From Nitrospira sp. MA-1 (GTDB lineage: Bacteria > Nitrospirota > Nitrospiria > Nitrospirales > UBA8639), in assembly GCA_032139905.1 (NCBI GenBank), contig JAQJDB010000002.1:62001-126000 (forward strand): 64,000 bases of DNA, in the 5' to 3' direction. This document shows positions 43,811-53,426 of this stretch, piece by piece. Within the stretch, counting starts at the first letter, position 1. Every line of letters begins with the position of its first letter. The notes under the pieces are model-generated. The model did no database searches. It was given only the letters and a program-made list of their open reading frames with translations, and was not told where the DNA came from. The position numbers and the translations under genes are program-made.

Positions 43811-45750
43811 TCGAAAAGTAAAGAACCCTTCTTAACAGACTCGGGCATGTCTTCCCGAATAAGCGTCACCATATCAATAATAGGCATCGTCCCCAAATTT
43901 TTCCCGTTCCTTTGTCGTACCGCAATCATTTTTGCTTCAGCTTCACGATCCCCCACGACAATCATGAAAGGGATCTTTGCCTTTTCTGCCTCACGGATTT
44001 TAAGGCCAATCTTTTCATTTCGCAAGTCTATGGAGACGCGACAGCCCTCCCGACGAAGATTTTTTTCAACCTCTTGGGCATACCCTTGATGTTTTTCTGA
44101 AATTGGGAGGACTATAACTTGAACCGGGGCCAACCAGGCCGGAAAGGCACCCCCAAAATGTTCCAATAGAATCCCAAAAAATCGCTCAATCGATCCGAGT
44201 AAGGCCCGGTGAATCATAATGGGTTGATGAGTTTTTCCATCATCACCCACGTAGGTCAGACCAAACCTATCGGGATTATTGAAATCGACCTGAACGGTCG
44301 AACATTGCCAGGATCGGCCTAAAGCATCCTGAATTTTGACATCTATTTTAGGCCCGTAAAAGACCCCTTCCCCAGGATCTTCCTGGTAGGTATAGCCGCC
44401 GTTTTTCAGCGCAGTTTCCAACGCTAACGTCGCTTGGTCCCATTGGTCAATCGTCCCCACAGCTTTTTCGGGCCGAGTGGAGAGAAACATCTTGAATTCC
44501 GTAAATCCAAAAGTTCCCAGCATACTCGTAATAAATTTCAGGACTTTTTCCACCTCTTCACCCAGCTGGTCAGGGCGGCAGAATAAATGAGCATCATCCT
44601 GGGTAAAGCCCCGAACTCTCATCAGGCCATGGAGGACTCCGGATCGTTCGTACCGGTAGACCGTTCCCAATTCCCCGTAACGGATAGGCAGATCGCGATA
44701 ACTGCGCAAATGTGATTTATACACCATGATATGAAACGGGCAATTCATAGGCTTCAACTGATATTCACTGGACTCCACAGACATGGTGGCGAACATATTT
44801 TCTTTGTAGAAATCCACATGCCCGCTGGTTTTCCATAAATCCAACCGAGCAACATGTGGCGAATAGACCAACTCATACTCGTTGGCCAAATGTTGTTCCC
44901 GCCAAAAATTTTCAATCAGCAGACGGATCTGTGCCCCTTTGGGATGCCATAAAATAAGACCTGGACCGGTTTCGTCCTGGATGCTAAATAAATCGAGGTC
45001 TTTCCCAAGCTTTCTATGGTCCCGACGCTTGATCTCCTCTAAATTGTCCAAATGAGCCTGTAAGGCTTCTTTTGAAGGAAAGGATGTGCCATAGAGCCGT
45101 TGCAGCATGGGATTTCGTTCGTCCCCCCGCCAATAGGCTCCTGCACTATTCAGGAGTTTGAATGCTTTGACATAGCCAGTGGCTGGCAGATGGGGGCCAC
45201 GGCAGAGATCGACGAAATCCCCTTGAGTATAAGCGGACACCGGCTCTCCATCAGGAAACCCCTGAATGAGTTCTACTTTATAGGGTTCACCACGACTTTT
45301 GAAAAATTCTATCGCCTCTTCCTTGGAGAACTCACGTCTTGAAACCGAAAGGTTACGTTTGATGATTTCCAAAGCTCGAGCTTCGATTTTTTTCAGATCT
45401 TCAGGCGTGAACGGGCGTTCATAGGCAAAGTCATAAAAGAAGCCCTCTTCGATGGCCGGACCAATGGTCAATTGTGCCGTAGGAAAACACTCCTTCACCG
45501 CCTGGGCCATGATATGCGTGCTACTGTGACGATAAATTTCCTTGCCTTCCGGTGAATCGAACATCAACGGCTGCAAGGTTGAATCGGTTTCAAGGGAGGC
45601 CAGAAGGTCTATTTCCACACCATTAGCCTTAACGGCAAACACATCCTTAGGAACTGCTCCCTTCAGTTGTTCTATTGCGGCCTTCGCCGAGATCCCTTTG
45701 GGAAGGGCCTGACTACTTTCGCCTTTCAGTGATACCTGAATAGATTCCAT
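43807..45750 (-). CDS. thrS: threonyl-tRNA synthetase
   Basis: 647 residues, full length. The domain order is TGS (residues about 1-65), the editing domain with RHSSTHIMAQAVKECFPTAQ, class II core motifs MNCPFHIMVYKSHLRSYRDL and YRYERSGVLHGLMRVRGFTQ, plus DDAHLFC, and a C-terminal anticodon-binding domain ending near KIREAEKAKIPFMIVVGDRE. It charges tRNA-Thr. It is the first gene of the operon; a tRNA-Val gene lies 116 bp upstream on the same strand. Confidence 0.97.
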   Translation of the reverse strand: MESIQVSLKGESSQALPKGISAKAAIEQLKGAVPKDVFAVKANGVEIDLLASLETDSTLQPLMFDSPEGKEIYRHSSTHIMAQAVKECFPTAQLTIGPAIEEGFFYDFAYERPFTPEDLKKIEARALEIIKRNLSVSRREFSKEEAIEFFKSRGEPYKVELIQGFPDGEPVSAYTQGDFVDLCRGPHLPATGYVKAFKLLNSAGAYWRGDERNPMLQRLYGTSFPSKEALQAHLDNLEEIKRRDHRKLGKDLDLFSIQDETGPGLILWHPKGAQIRLLIENFWREQHLANEYELVYSPHVARLDLWKTSGHVDFYKENMFATMSVESSEYQLKPMNCPFHIMVYKSHLRSYRDLPIRYGELGTVYRYERSGVLHGLMRVRGFTQDDAHLFCRPDQLGEEVEKVLKFITSMLGTFGFTEFKMFLSTRPEKAVGTIDQWDQATLALETALKNGGYTYQEDPGEGVFYGPKIDVKIQDALGRSWQCSTVQVDFNNPDRFGLTYVGDDGKTHQPIMIHRALLGSIERFFGILLEHFGGAFPAWLAPVQVIVLPISEKHQGYAQEVEKNLRREGCRVSIDLRNEKIGLKIREAEKAKIPFMIVVGDREAEAKMIAVRQRNGKNLGTMPIIDMVTLIREDMPESVKKGSLLFE

Positions 45751-45866
45751 TAGAGTACAAACACCAAATAATACAAAATTCTACATTCCGTGATGGAACG
45801 CAAGAAAAGGCACCACTCCTATGAAAGAAGCTGGATACCTGTCAGGCTTTGTTGGAGAAAGATCAA

Positions 45867-45941
45867 TGGTAGGCGCGGGCGGTATTGAACCGCCGACCTC
45901 TACCGTGTCAAGGTAGCGCTCTCCCCCTGAGCTACGCGCCT
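45867..45941 (-). tRNA. tRNA-Val(GAC)
   Basis: Read on the minus strand the gene forms a standard cloverleaf. The acceptor stem pairs AGGCGCG with CGCGCCT, the anticodon stem-loop is CTACC-TTGACAC-GGTAG with anticodon GAC, and the T-arm contains GGTTCAATACC. The discriminator is A and an encoded CCA follows. The 75-nt length includes CCA. The D-arm holds GCTCAGGGGGAGAGC. The position upstream of thrS suggests independent transcription. Confidence 0.95.
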
Positions 45942-46020
45942 ATATTCTTACCGGCCATATGCTAGACTGCATTGGTGGTCTTGTCAAGAAATGGTTATTT
46001 TTCAAGGGGAAAAGGAAAGG

Positions 46021-46644
46021 TTATCCAGCAGAGTCCGATTCCGGCTTCTTGCGTTTTCCGGCAAAAGATTCCTTTACCTGACTAACGGAAATTTGAAACT
46101 CTGTAATTTTTTTTCTGAGTGTATTCCGATTGAGGCCCAGAAGCCTGGCTGCTTTAATCTGATTGCCATGCGTTTCCCTTAAAGCGAGCTCAATCAAGGG
46201 CCGTTCAACAGCTCTCATTAAAGTGGGATAGAGATTTTTCCCTGAACCGACATTCATCGCTCGAACAAAATCCCCCAACTTTTTTTCCACATAACTGGCC
46301 AGGCTCACATCTTTCGGATCAATAGCCGCCTCTTCCGAGGGTTGATCTCCCATGACCTGCCGGATCTGATTCATGGTACTCCAGGCGGGCAGGGGTCCGG
46401 CATAAATAAATGTTTTCGACAAATTCAATTGGCCATTCAATGCCGACAAGGCAGGAAAAAATTTCTTCCCGGACTCATCCAGAATCACTCCGGTAAATTG
46501 TTGAGAACGCATCGCCGCTTCCAAGGAGGAACAGTCATCCAACACCGTAATGGTGTTCTGAAGATCTGGACCTTGAACCCGGGACTTGAGATCGGGATCT
46601 TGGGTTAGCAGAGCAAACCGTATGTGAGAAGAGTTAAAGGGCAC
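46021..46644 (-). CDS. Fis-type helix-turn-helix regulator with receiver-like N-terminus
   Basis: 207 residues from a GTG start. The C-terminal about 70 residues carry a Fis-family HTH, VERPLIELALRETHGNQIKA, ARLLGLNRNTLRKKI, as at the end of NtrC-type proteins. The N-terminal about 110 residues read like a receiver (RFALLTQDPDLKSRVQGPDL, SSLEAAMRSQQFTGVILDES), but the usual acidic pocket is not convincing. There is no AAA+ domain between. The start at 46644 lacks a clear ribosome-binding site, so it may lie elsewhere. The targets are unknown. Confidence 0.75.
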   Translation of the reverse strand: MPFNSSHIRFALLTQDPDLKSRVQGPDLQNTITVLDDCSSLEAAMRSQQFTGVILDESGKKFFPALSALNGQLNLSKTFIYAGPLPAWSTMNQIRQVMGDQPSEEAAIDPKDVSLASYVEKKLGDFVRAMNVGSGKNLYPTLMRAVERPLIELALRETHGNQIKAARLLGLNRNTLRKKITEFQISVSQVKESFAGKRKKPESDSAG

Positions 46645-46732
46645 GGTATTTTGGTCAGGTGAAATGCAAACGAGGATTATGTCGGAACATTATTTAAAAA
46701 TCAATTGAGGTCTATCTTCTGGGTTGGGAAGA

Positions 46733-48220
46733 TCAATCAATTCCAAAAAGTGGACCCAACATACGTAATGTACCCCAAATCAACATGCCTCCAATCACAT
46801 CCAACAACAATCCCGCTTGCACCATTCGGAGAACCGGAATCCTGCCCGTTCCATAGACAATGGCATTCGGGGGGGTAGAAACAGGCAGCACAAATGCCAG
46901 GCTTGCAGCCATACAGGCACCCAGCACTGGAGGGACAGGAGAAAAATTGGCCGTGTGGGCAATGGCGATGAGCACCGGCACAATCATGCTGGTCGCTGCG
47001 GTATTTGATGCAAGTTCCGTGAGAACCAGGGCTGTAAGAATAGCCACACCCGTTAAACCCCAGATCGACTGAATGCCAAACATATTCACCATACCCTGCC
47101 CGATCGCTTTCGCCAATTCAGTTTCGACCATCAACTCGCCAAAGGCGATACCTCCCCCGAATAACAGGATGGTTCCCCAATGAATATTGGCGGCTTCTTT
47201 CCAGGTTAAGGTGAATTTCCCCTGTCGAAAATTCAAGGGCAGAAGAAACAAAAGCCCGGAGGCAAAAATAGGCACCAACTCTTTCGGCAAATGAGCACGA
47301 ACCCATTGCACGACCACATGATCACCTTCAAACCATATTGAGAGTAAGGCCGGGAGGATCCACAACATGACCGCCAACACAAAGACCGCAAATGTATATT
47401 GCTCCCCACGTGACCAAGGCAGTGGTGCCGAAATCTTGAGAATAGGAGATTCTTCGTGAAAAGACGAGGAAGAAGGGGGCGGATGCAACCAATATAAAAG
47501 AGTGAACATCACAAGCAGCATCACACAGGCCAACGGCAACCCAATCAGCATCCATCGGTCAAACGAAATGGTAATATGGGCCTGCTGGGCTAATAAGCCC
47601 ACCCCGATTAAATTCGGCGCGGTGCCAATAAGAGTGGCCACTCCCCCAATACCAGCGCCATAAGCCAGGCAAAGCAAAAACCCGGTGTCAAAGGTCCCCA
47701 TATTAGGATAACCTTGTCGAAGTGCACGTAACACTCCGAGCGCAATGGGTAACATGACCGCCGTTGCCGCAGTATTGCTAATCCACATGGACAAGCCGGC
47801 TACTGCCAAACCCATGGCCATCATGATACGAATAGGGTTAGAGCCCACGCACTTACGTGACAAAAGCCAGTTGCCAAACCGGCGGTCCAACCCATGAACG
47901 GATAGGGCCTCAGAAATAAAAAAACTGCCGATAAACAGGAAGATGATGGGGTGAGCAAAGGCGGAAAACACAGTTTGCATCGTCCCCAATCCGGCAACCA
48001 CACACAGTCCACAGCCCAGCAAAGCGGTAATGGGCAGAGGAATAGGCTCGGTAATCCACATCACCACCACCCAGGTCAAAATTGTTGCCAGAATTCTCGC
48101 AGGATCTGGCAATGATTCGGGAAGCAGCATAAACATCAACCCGGCAAGGAGGGGGCCGGCAAAAAGACCAAATTGATGCGTAGGAATGGCGGTTTGTGAA
48201 CCTGGACCAGATTGGCTCAT
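46733..48220 (-). CDS. SLC13/DASS-family permease
   Basis: 495 residues, about 11-12 hydrophobic helices. The two inverted-repeat signature motifs are SNTAATAVMLPIALGVLRAL and SNTAATSMIVPVLIAIAHTA, each the S-N-T family motif of the divalent-anion symporters. The C-terminal SLAFVLPVSTPPNAIVYGTG is also typical. The family moves dicarboxylates, citrate, sulfate or phosphate, often with sodium. The cytoplasmic loop between helices carries PPPSSSSFHEESP. The substrate is not predictable from sequence. Confidence 0.85.
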   Translation of the reverse strand: MSQSGPGSQTAIPTHQFGLFAGPLLAGLMFMLLPESLPDPARILATILTWVVVMWITEPIPLPITALLGCGLCVVAGLGTMQTVFSAFAHPIIFLFIGSFFISEALSVHGLDRRFGNWLLSRKCVGSNPIRIMMAMGLAVAGLSMWISNTAATAVMLPIALGVLRALRQGYPNMGTFDTGFLLCLAYGAGIGGVATLIGTAPNLIGVGLLAQQAHITISFDRWMLIGLPLACVMLLVMFTLLYWLHPPPSSSSFHEESPILKISAPLPWSRGEQYTFAVFVLAVMLWILPALLSIWFEGDHVVVQWVRAHLPKELVPIFASGLLFLLPLNFRQGKFTLTWKEAANIHWGTILLFGGGIAFGELMVETELAKAIGQGMVNMFGIQSIWGLTGVAILTALVLTELASNTAATSMIVPVLIAIAHTANFSPVPPVLGACMAASLAFVLPVSTPPNAIVYGTGRIPVLRMVQAGLLLDVIGGMLIWGTLRMLGPLFGID

Positions 48221-48420
48221 GCAGCTCTTGGGATGGACGCGATCAAACTTAGGAAGTCCGGTAGGCCTAGAGACCTCGACCGTATATCCTCTTTTCCGTG
48301 TATGCCTAAATGGCCTTGTCGGGTAACCTCTCTAGGATTTGGAAGTATGCAGCAGGTATCATACAGAAGTCAGGATATGTGAGATAGAGACCTCATGAAA
48401 GGATTCAACGATTTATCATT

Positions 48421-48918
48421 ATGCACTCAAAAATTCATACCCTCGATAGTCTATTACAACGAATTACCGTTCATCAGCAGGCGGGAGAATTCATTGTCTT
48501 TTCGAATGGGTGTTTTGACTTGCTTCATATAGGACATACGCGATATCTGGCAGAAGCCAAGGAGTTGGGAGATCGATTAGTGGTCGGAGTGAATAGCGAC
48601 AGTTCAGTTCGTCAACTGGGTAAGGGGACAAATCGACCAATCCAAAGCGATGCTCAGCGAGCAGAGGTCATTGCCGCATTAGGGTGCGTAGATTACGTGA
48701 TACTGTTTGATGAGCCGGATCCCTTGAATCTCATTAAAGCGATCCAACCCAATGTCCTTGTGAAAGGTGGAGATTGGAATCCGGAACGAATAGTCGGAAA
48801 AGATTTTATTGAGGAACGGGGAGGATTTGTGAGAACAATTCCACTTGTCTCAGATGTTTCTACCACCGCGATTATTGAACGGATTCTCACCACGCAGGGA
48901 ATAAACCCATCCTCCTAG
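48421..48918 (+). CDS. rfaE2: D-glycero-beta-D-manno-heptose 1-phosphate adenylyltransferase (RfaE2/HldE C-terminal type)
   Basis: 165 residues, nucleotidyltransferase fold: VFSNGCFDLLHIGHTRYLAE with the HIGH motif, RLVVGVNSDSSVRQLGKGTN and RPI, EVIAALGCVDYVILFDEPDP and KGGDWNPE. It transfers AMP to heptose 1-phosphate in the ADP-heptose pathway for lipopolysaccharide core. The kinase domain (RfaE1) is not in the window. mfd starts 41 bp after its stop on the same strand. Confidence 0.92.
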   Translation: MHSKIHTLDSLLQRITVHQQAGEFIVFSNGCFDLLHIGHTRYLAEAKELGDRLVVGVNSDSSVRQLGKGTNRPIQSDAQRAEVIAALGCVDYVILFDEPDPLNLIKAIQPNVLVKGGDWNPERIVGKDFIEERGGFVRTIPLVSDVSTTAIIERILTTQGINPSS

Positions 48919-48958
48919 TCAGCACGCAGATAAACATTTTCGTGGTGTATTTCAGATC

Positions 48959-51900
48959 ATGAACATCCCTTTCGTCTTCCATCATTTTGCAAACCAGCTG
49001 CGAACGGTCGTTCCAGCGATCCCGGAACGTACACCCCCGCCCTGTTTACTGAGCACACAACAGGCCTGCCTCGCCCTGGCCATGACCCTGTTCACCCTTC
49101 CGGAGAAAAAGACGGCCGGCATTGAGGGCCACACACACCTCATCATCACGCCAACGCAAGAACAAGCCGAAGAATTATATGAAGACCTGGAATTTTTCTT
49201 CTCGTTCATCAGGCGAGATCACGAGACACTGGCATTATTCCCACCATGGGCCACCATTCCCTATAATCCTGCACTGCCGTCCCACAGCGTCATCTGCCAG
49301 CGCGTTCGATCTCTCCACCGGTTGTCCCGGGGTGAGAGCACCGTCATGGTGACCTCACTACCCGCCATATTGCATAAACTGCTTCCCCCGGAGGTCTTCG
49401 CTGAAGCATGTTTTTCCCTCAAGATCGGCGAGACGTGCGAGCGTGAGGTGCTTCTTCGTTCATTAATCCGGTTAGGGTATGAACGTGGATCGTTGGCTGA
49501 AGTCCCCGGTGAATTCAGCGTACGTGGCGGTATCGTGGATATTTTCTCCACAGCTCAGGACCATCCCGTCCGTGTTGAATTTCTTGGGGATACGGTCGAA
49601 TCCATCAGGACGTTTGATCCCTCAACTCAAGAATCCATCACCCATCTCAAAGAAACCTGGGTCCTACCCACTCGGGAGTTCATTCCTCCAGATTCCAGCC
49701 AACCGGATAGCGCTATCGAACACATTCAGGCAAGCATTGAATGGGATCTTCCCCGGTATTATCCCAAACTTGTCACATTGTTTGATTACATTCACACGCC
49801 CGTCACCGTCTCTTTCTACCGCCCGGTTGATCTGGATGCTGCGGCAGTGCAATTTTGGAATGCGTTACTCGAAACATGGGAACAGCTCCAGCCCGGCCCG
49901 GGGTGCGTCGCTGCCCATGCTGACCCCGATCAACTCTATGAGATGTGGGAGACCATTAAAACCTATACCAGCATGTGTCCGACGGTTTGGTGGGATAGCG
50001 TGGCTCCTGATACCAGCACCATGCCGTGTGTGCCTGTTTCCTTACAGGCTCAGTCTCCCAGTAGTGTCGGGGTAGGCATTCGCGGACTTCCCTTTAAGGA
50101 AACCCTTTCCAAACTGGACCAATTGCGAGCGGACTCCGAGATTTTTTTTGTCGCTCGCAGTCCAGGACAGGTGGAACGCCTGCTGTCCTTATTGCATGAC
50201 CACGGCTTCCCAGCCAACAAGTGGGAATACCCCTTCCCTCAACCAGTCCCAGATGTTCGTGCCCCATTTTACTGTCTTGAAGGAGACCTCTCAGCAGGGT
50301 TCCTTTCACCTGATGGACATATCGCGTTCGTCACCGAGGAAGAATTATTTGGGAAAGGCATCCGGCACCGTCCCCACACCAAATCACCTACTGCCAAATT
50401 TTTCTCGTCGTTGGAGGATCTAAAAGAAGGCGATCTCGTCGTCCATCTCCAACATGGGATTGGCCGGTATCTGGGTTTGCGCCGTTTGGAGGTGCAGGGC
50501 TATACCAGTGATTATTTGCTGTTGCAATTCGGTGGAACCGACACCCTGTATGTTCCCCTGGACCGCCTGAACCACATCCACCGGTATCGGGGAGCGGAAC
50601 AACGGTCTCCCAGATTGGATCGCCTGGGAGGTACGGCTTGGGGCAAAACCAAGGCGAAAATCAAAAAGGGCATCGAGGACATGACCGAGGAACTCGTTGA
50701 ACTCTATGCCAACCGGGAAGTCGCCAGACGAACGGCGTATCAGGAGGACACTCTCCTGGTGCATGAATTTGAAGCTGGGTTTGAATATGAAGAAACGCCT
50801 GACCAACTTCGAGCCATTGAAGAAATAGGACGAGACATGGAATCCCCGAAACCCATGGACCGCCTGGTCTGTGGAGACGTGGGATACGGCAAAACAGAGG
50901 TCGCCATGCGTGCAGCCTTTAAGGCGATCCAGGCCAACCGGCAGGTGGCCGTCCTGGTTCCCACGACCTTACTGGCTCAACAACACTTTGAAAACTTCTC
51001 GTTACGGTTTGCCCCGTTCCCGGTCAAAATCGGTATTTTATCGCGGTTTCAATCAGCCAATGAGATCAAAGCGACATTGAAAGACGTGGCTGCCGGCGTG
51101 ATCGACATTGTGATCGGGACGCATCGGGTCGTGCAAAAAGATGTCGTCTTTAAACAATTGGGCTTGGTGATTATCGATGAAGAACAATGGTTTGGCGTCC
51201 GCCATAAAGAACGTCTGAAACAACTCCGGACCCAGGTCGATGTGCTCACGCTTTCCGCGACCCCAATCCCTCGAACTCTGCAAATGGCTTTTTCAGGAGT
51301 GAGAGACTTATCCGTCATTGAGACCGCACCTCCAGGTCGTTTGGCGGTGGAAACACAGGTTCTCCGGTTTGATCCGACTGTGGTACGAGAGGCCATCACA
51401 CGGGAACTCGCCCGGGGAGGGCAGGTGTACTACGTGCACAATCGGGTTGAAACCATGGAGCAAACCGGAGCCTGGTTACAAGATCTGGTTCCGGAAGCAC
51501 GGGTATTGATGGCGCATGGCCAAATGAATGAACAATTGTTGGAACGTGTGATGTTACGATTTTTTCACCAGGAAGCCGATGTCCTGCTGGCCTCTGCCAT
51601 CATTCAATCAGGATTGGATATTCCAAGCGCGAACACCATCCTGGTTGATCGGGCGGATTTATTCGGGCTTTCCCAACTGTATCAACTTCGCGGACGTGTG
51701 GGGCGAAGCGGGCAACAAGCTTTTGCCTATCTCTTCATTCCAAACGAGGAAACCCTGAGTACCGACGCACAAAAACGCATGAACGCCATTCAAGAATTTG
51801 CCGAACTTGGGTCCGGGTTCCGGATCGCGGCCGCTGACCTTGAAATCCGTGGAGCGGGAAATTTACTCGGGAAACAACAGTCCGGCAATATCGCCGCCGT

Positions 51901-52438
51901 CGGGTTGGACCTGTACTTACAAATGGTGGAGCAGGCTGTTCAGCAGCTTAAGGGCCAGGAAGTGGAGGAAGAATGGGAACCCACCCTTCAACTTGATGTC
52001 TCTGCCTTCATTCCCGAAGACTATGTGGAAGATGCCTCTCAGCGGCTTGGACTCTATAAACGCTTATCCGGGAGTGAACGGTTAGGGGATTTGGCCTTAT
52101 TATATGGGGAGACGCTCGACCGGTTTGGATCGCCACCTACCGCCATGGAGCGCCTATTTGAGGTCATGCAAATCAAAGTATTAGCCAAGGCCCTTCAACT
52201 CGAGTACGTCGAAGTCCGTGGCGGACTCATGAACGTGCGCTTTCATGAACGGGCCAAACTTCCGGAACAGGGAATTCGTGCTTTGATGGACAGCTGGAAA
52301 GATCGTCTGGACTGTCTTTCTCCTCGTGCCTATCGCTTGACTCTTCCCGAACAGGATTGGGCCTCCATGTACCCCAGGGCTAATACGATATTACAAGAAC
52401 TCTATCAGTCAATGGCCAAAGAGGAAGTGAAACGCTGA
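48959..52438 (+). CDS. mfd: transcription-repair coupling factor
   Basis: 1159 residues, normal Mfd length. Order: UvrB-like N-terminal module (PTQEQAEELYEDLEFFFSFI, VRGGIVDIFS), RNA polymerase interaction domain (GDLVVHLQHGIGRYLGLRRL, TDYLLLQFGG-like DYLLLQFGGTDTLYVPLDRL), then the SF2 translocase motor with Walker A GDVGYGKTEVAMRAAFKAIQ, DEEQWFGVRHKERLKQL, LSATPIPRTL, and the C-terminal D7 region. It removes stalled RNA polymerase and recruits UvrA. Where most Mfd have DEEQRFGV this one has DEEQWFGV. The SurA-like gene starts two bases after the stop. Confidence 0.96.
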   Translation: MNIPFVFHHFANQLRTVVPAIPERTPPPCLLSTQQACLALAMTLFTLPEKKTAGIEGHTHLIITPTQEQAEELYEDLEFFFSFIRRDHETLALFPPWATIPYNPALPSHSVICQRVRSLHRLSRGESTVMVTSLPAILHKLLPPEVFAEACFSLKIGETCEREVLLRSLIRLGYERGSLAEVPGEFSVRGGIVDIFSTAQDHPVRVEFLGDTVESIRTFDPSTQESITHLKETWVLPTREFIPPDSSQPDSAIEHIQASIEWDLPRYYPKLVTLFDYIHTPVTVSFYRPVDLDAAAVQFWNALLETWEQLQPGPGCVAAHADPDQLYEMWETIKTYTSMCPTVWWDSVAPDTSTMPCVPVSLQAQSPSSVGVGIRGLPFKETLSKLDQLRADSEIFFVARSPGQVERLLSLLHDHGFPANKWEYPFPQPVPDVRAPFYCLEGDLSAGFLSPDGHIAFVTEEELFGKGIRHRPHTKSPTAKFFSSLEDLKEGDLVVHLQHGIGRYLGLRRLEVQGYTSDYLLLQFGGTDTLYVPLDRLNHIHRYRGAEQRSPRLDRLGGTAWGKTKAKIKKGIEDMTEELVELYANREVARRTAYQEDTLLVHEFEAGFEYEETPDQLRAIEEIGRDMESPKPMDRLVCGDVGYGKTEVAMRAAFKAIQANRQVAVLVPTTLLAQQHFENFSLRFAPFPVKIGILSRFQSANEIKATLKDVAAGVIDIVIGTHRVVQKDVVFKQLGLVIIDEEQWFGVRHKERLKQLRTQVDVLTLSATPIPRTLQMAFSGVRDLSVIETAPPGRLAVETQVLRFDPTVVREAITRELARGGQVYYVHNRVETMEQTGAWLQDLVPEARVLMAHGQMNEQLLERVMLRFFHQEADVLLASAIIQSGLDIPSANTILVDRADLFGLSQLYQLRGRVGRSGQQAFAYLFIPNEETLSTDAQKRMNAIQEFAELGSGFRIAAADLEIRGAGNLLGKQQSGNIAAVGLDLYLQMVEQAVQQLKGQEVEEEWEPTLQLDVSAFIPEDYVEDASQRLGLYKRLSGSERLGDLALLYGETLDRFGSPPTAMERLFEVMQIKVLAKALQLEYVEVRGGLMNVRFHERAKLPEQGIRALMDSWKDRLDCLSPRAYRLTLPEQDWASMYPRANTILQELYQSMAKEEVKR

Positions 52439-52439
52439 C

Positions 52440-53360
52440 ATGAAGGGCGTGCGCGAATGCCTGAAAGGCTGCTCTTCACACACATTTCTCATCTGGGTAG
52501 TGGCATGCCTTCTCTTCTTTCCCGGCGTAGGCCTGAGTCTGACCGACAGGATTATTGCGGTGGTGAATAAAGAGGTAATTACCTGGTCCGATCTGGATAA
52601 GGAAATACGGGACGAGTACAAGCGCTTGACCGCCAAATATCACGGAGAGGAACTGGACCGCCGATACCACCAAAAACAACGAGAAGTCCTAAATAGACTC
52701 ATCGATGATCGGCTCCAAATTCAAGAAGCCCAAGCCAGGGGGGTCACCGTCACCCAGGACGAGATTGATGCCGCTTTACAGCGAACCCCTCTGCCACCTA
52801 CCCAAACCGAAGAAGAATTCGCCCATCAAATGCTCCTGAAAAAACTCTATGACTTCGAGGTTCGCCGAAACGTCGTTGTCGAGGAGGAGGAAATTAAACG
52901 GTTCTATGACGCCAACCCAACTCTATTTCTCACATCCCCACACTACCGACTCAAGCAATGCCTGATAGCCGGAAAAGAAGGATTTGAACGCGAGCGAGCA
53001 AGAAAGAAAGCTCAAACCATGTATGCCGCATGGACTCCGAATATCTCGTTAGAGGACCTCGCTACCAGTCATTTCGAGCAAGTGGGTGAATTGGGATGGG
53101 TGCGGGAAAACGAGTTATTGGCCCCTCTGAAGCAGGTAGTCAAGGAACTGAAACCGGGACACATCTCGGCCCCCATTGAAACCCTCTTAGGATTTCACCT
53201 CGTCCTGGTGGAAGAAATTCAGCAACCCCAACCGCTCCCCCTTGAAGCCGTGGAACGAGATATCCGTGGATTGCTGACTAAACAGCGATCCGAGGAAGCG
53301 TATCGGAATTGGCTGGCCGATATAAAACAAAAAGCCTTCATCGATGTGAGGCTTAAATAG
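52440..53360 (+). CDS. SurA-like periplasmic peptidyl-prolyl isomerase
   Basis: 306 residues. A signal peptide (LIWVVACLLFFPGVGLSLTD) is followed by a SurA_N-type chaperone domain (RIIAVVNKEVITWSDLDKEI, QREVLNRLIDDRLQIQEAQA) and one parvulin domain (FEQVGELGWVRENELLAPLK, PGHISAPIETLLGFHLVLVE). SurA has two parvulin domains; this protein has one, so it is a SurA/PpiD-type folding factor for outer-membrane proteins. It sits two bases after mfd, so the two are co-transcribed. Confidence 0.88.
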   Translation: MKGVRECLKGCSSHTFLIWVVACLLFFPGVGLSLTDRIIAVVNKEVITWSDLDKEIRDEYKRLTAKYHGEELDRRYHQKQREVLNRLIDDRLQIQEAQARGVTVTQDEIDAALQRTPLPPTQTEEEFAHQMLLKKLYDFEVRRNVVVEEEEIKRFYDANPTLFLTSPHYRLKQCLIAGKEGFERERARKKAQTMYAAWTPNISLEDLATSHFEQVGELGWVRENELLAPLKQVVKELKPGHISAPIETLLGFHLVLVEEIQQPQPLPLEAVERDIRGLLTKQRSEEAYRNWLADIKQKAFIDVRLK

Positions 53361-53426
53361 AGAGGTTCATTTCACCCCTGCTGGCCCAAGACCTTCTTCC
53401 ATCACGAATCCCTCTCATTCTCCATC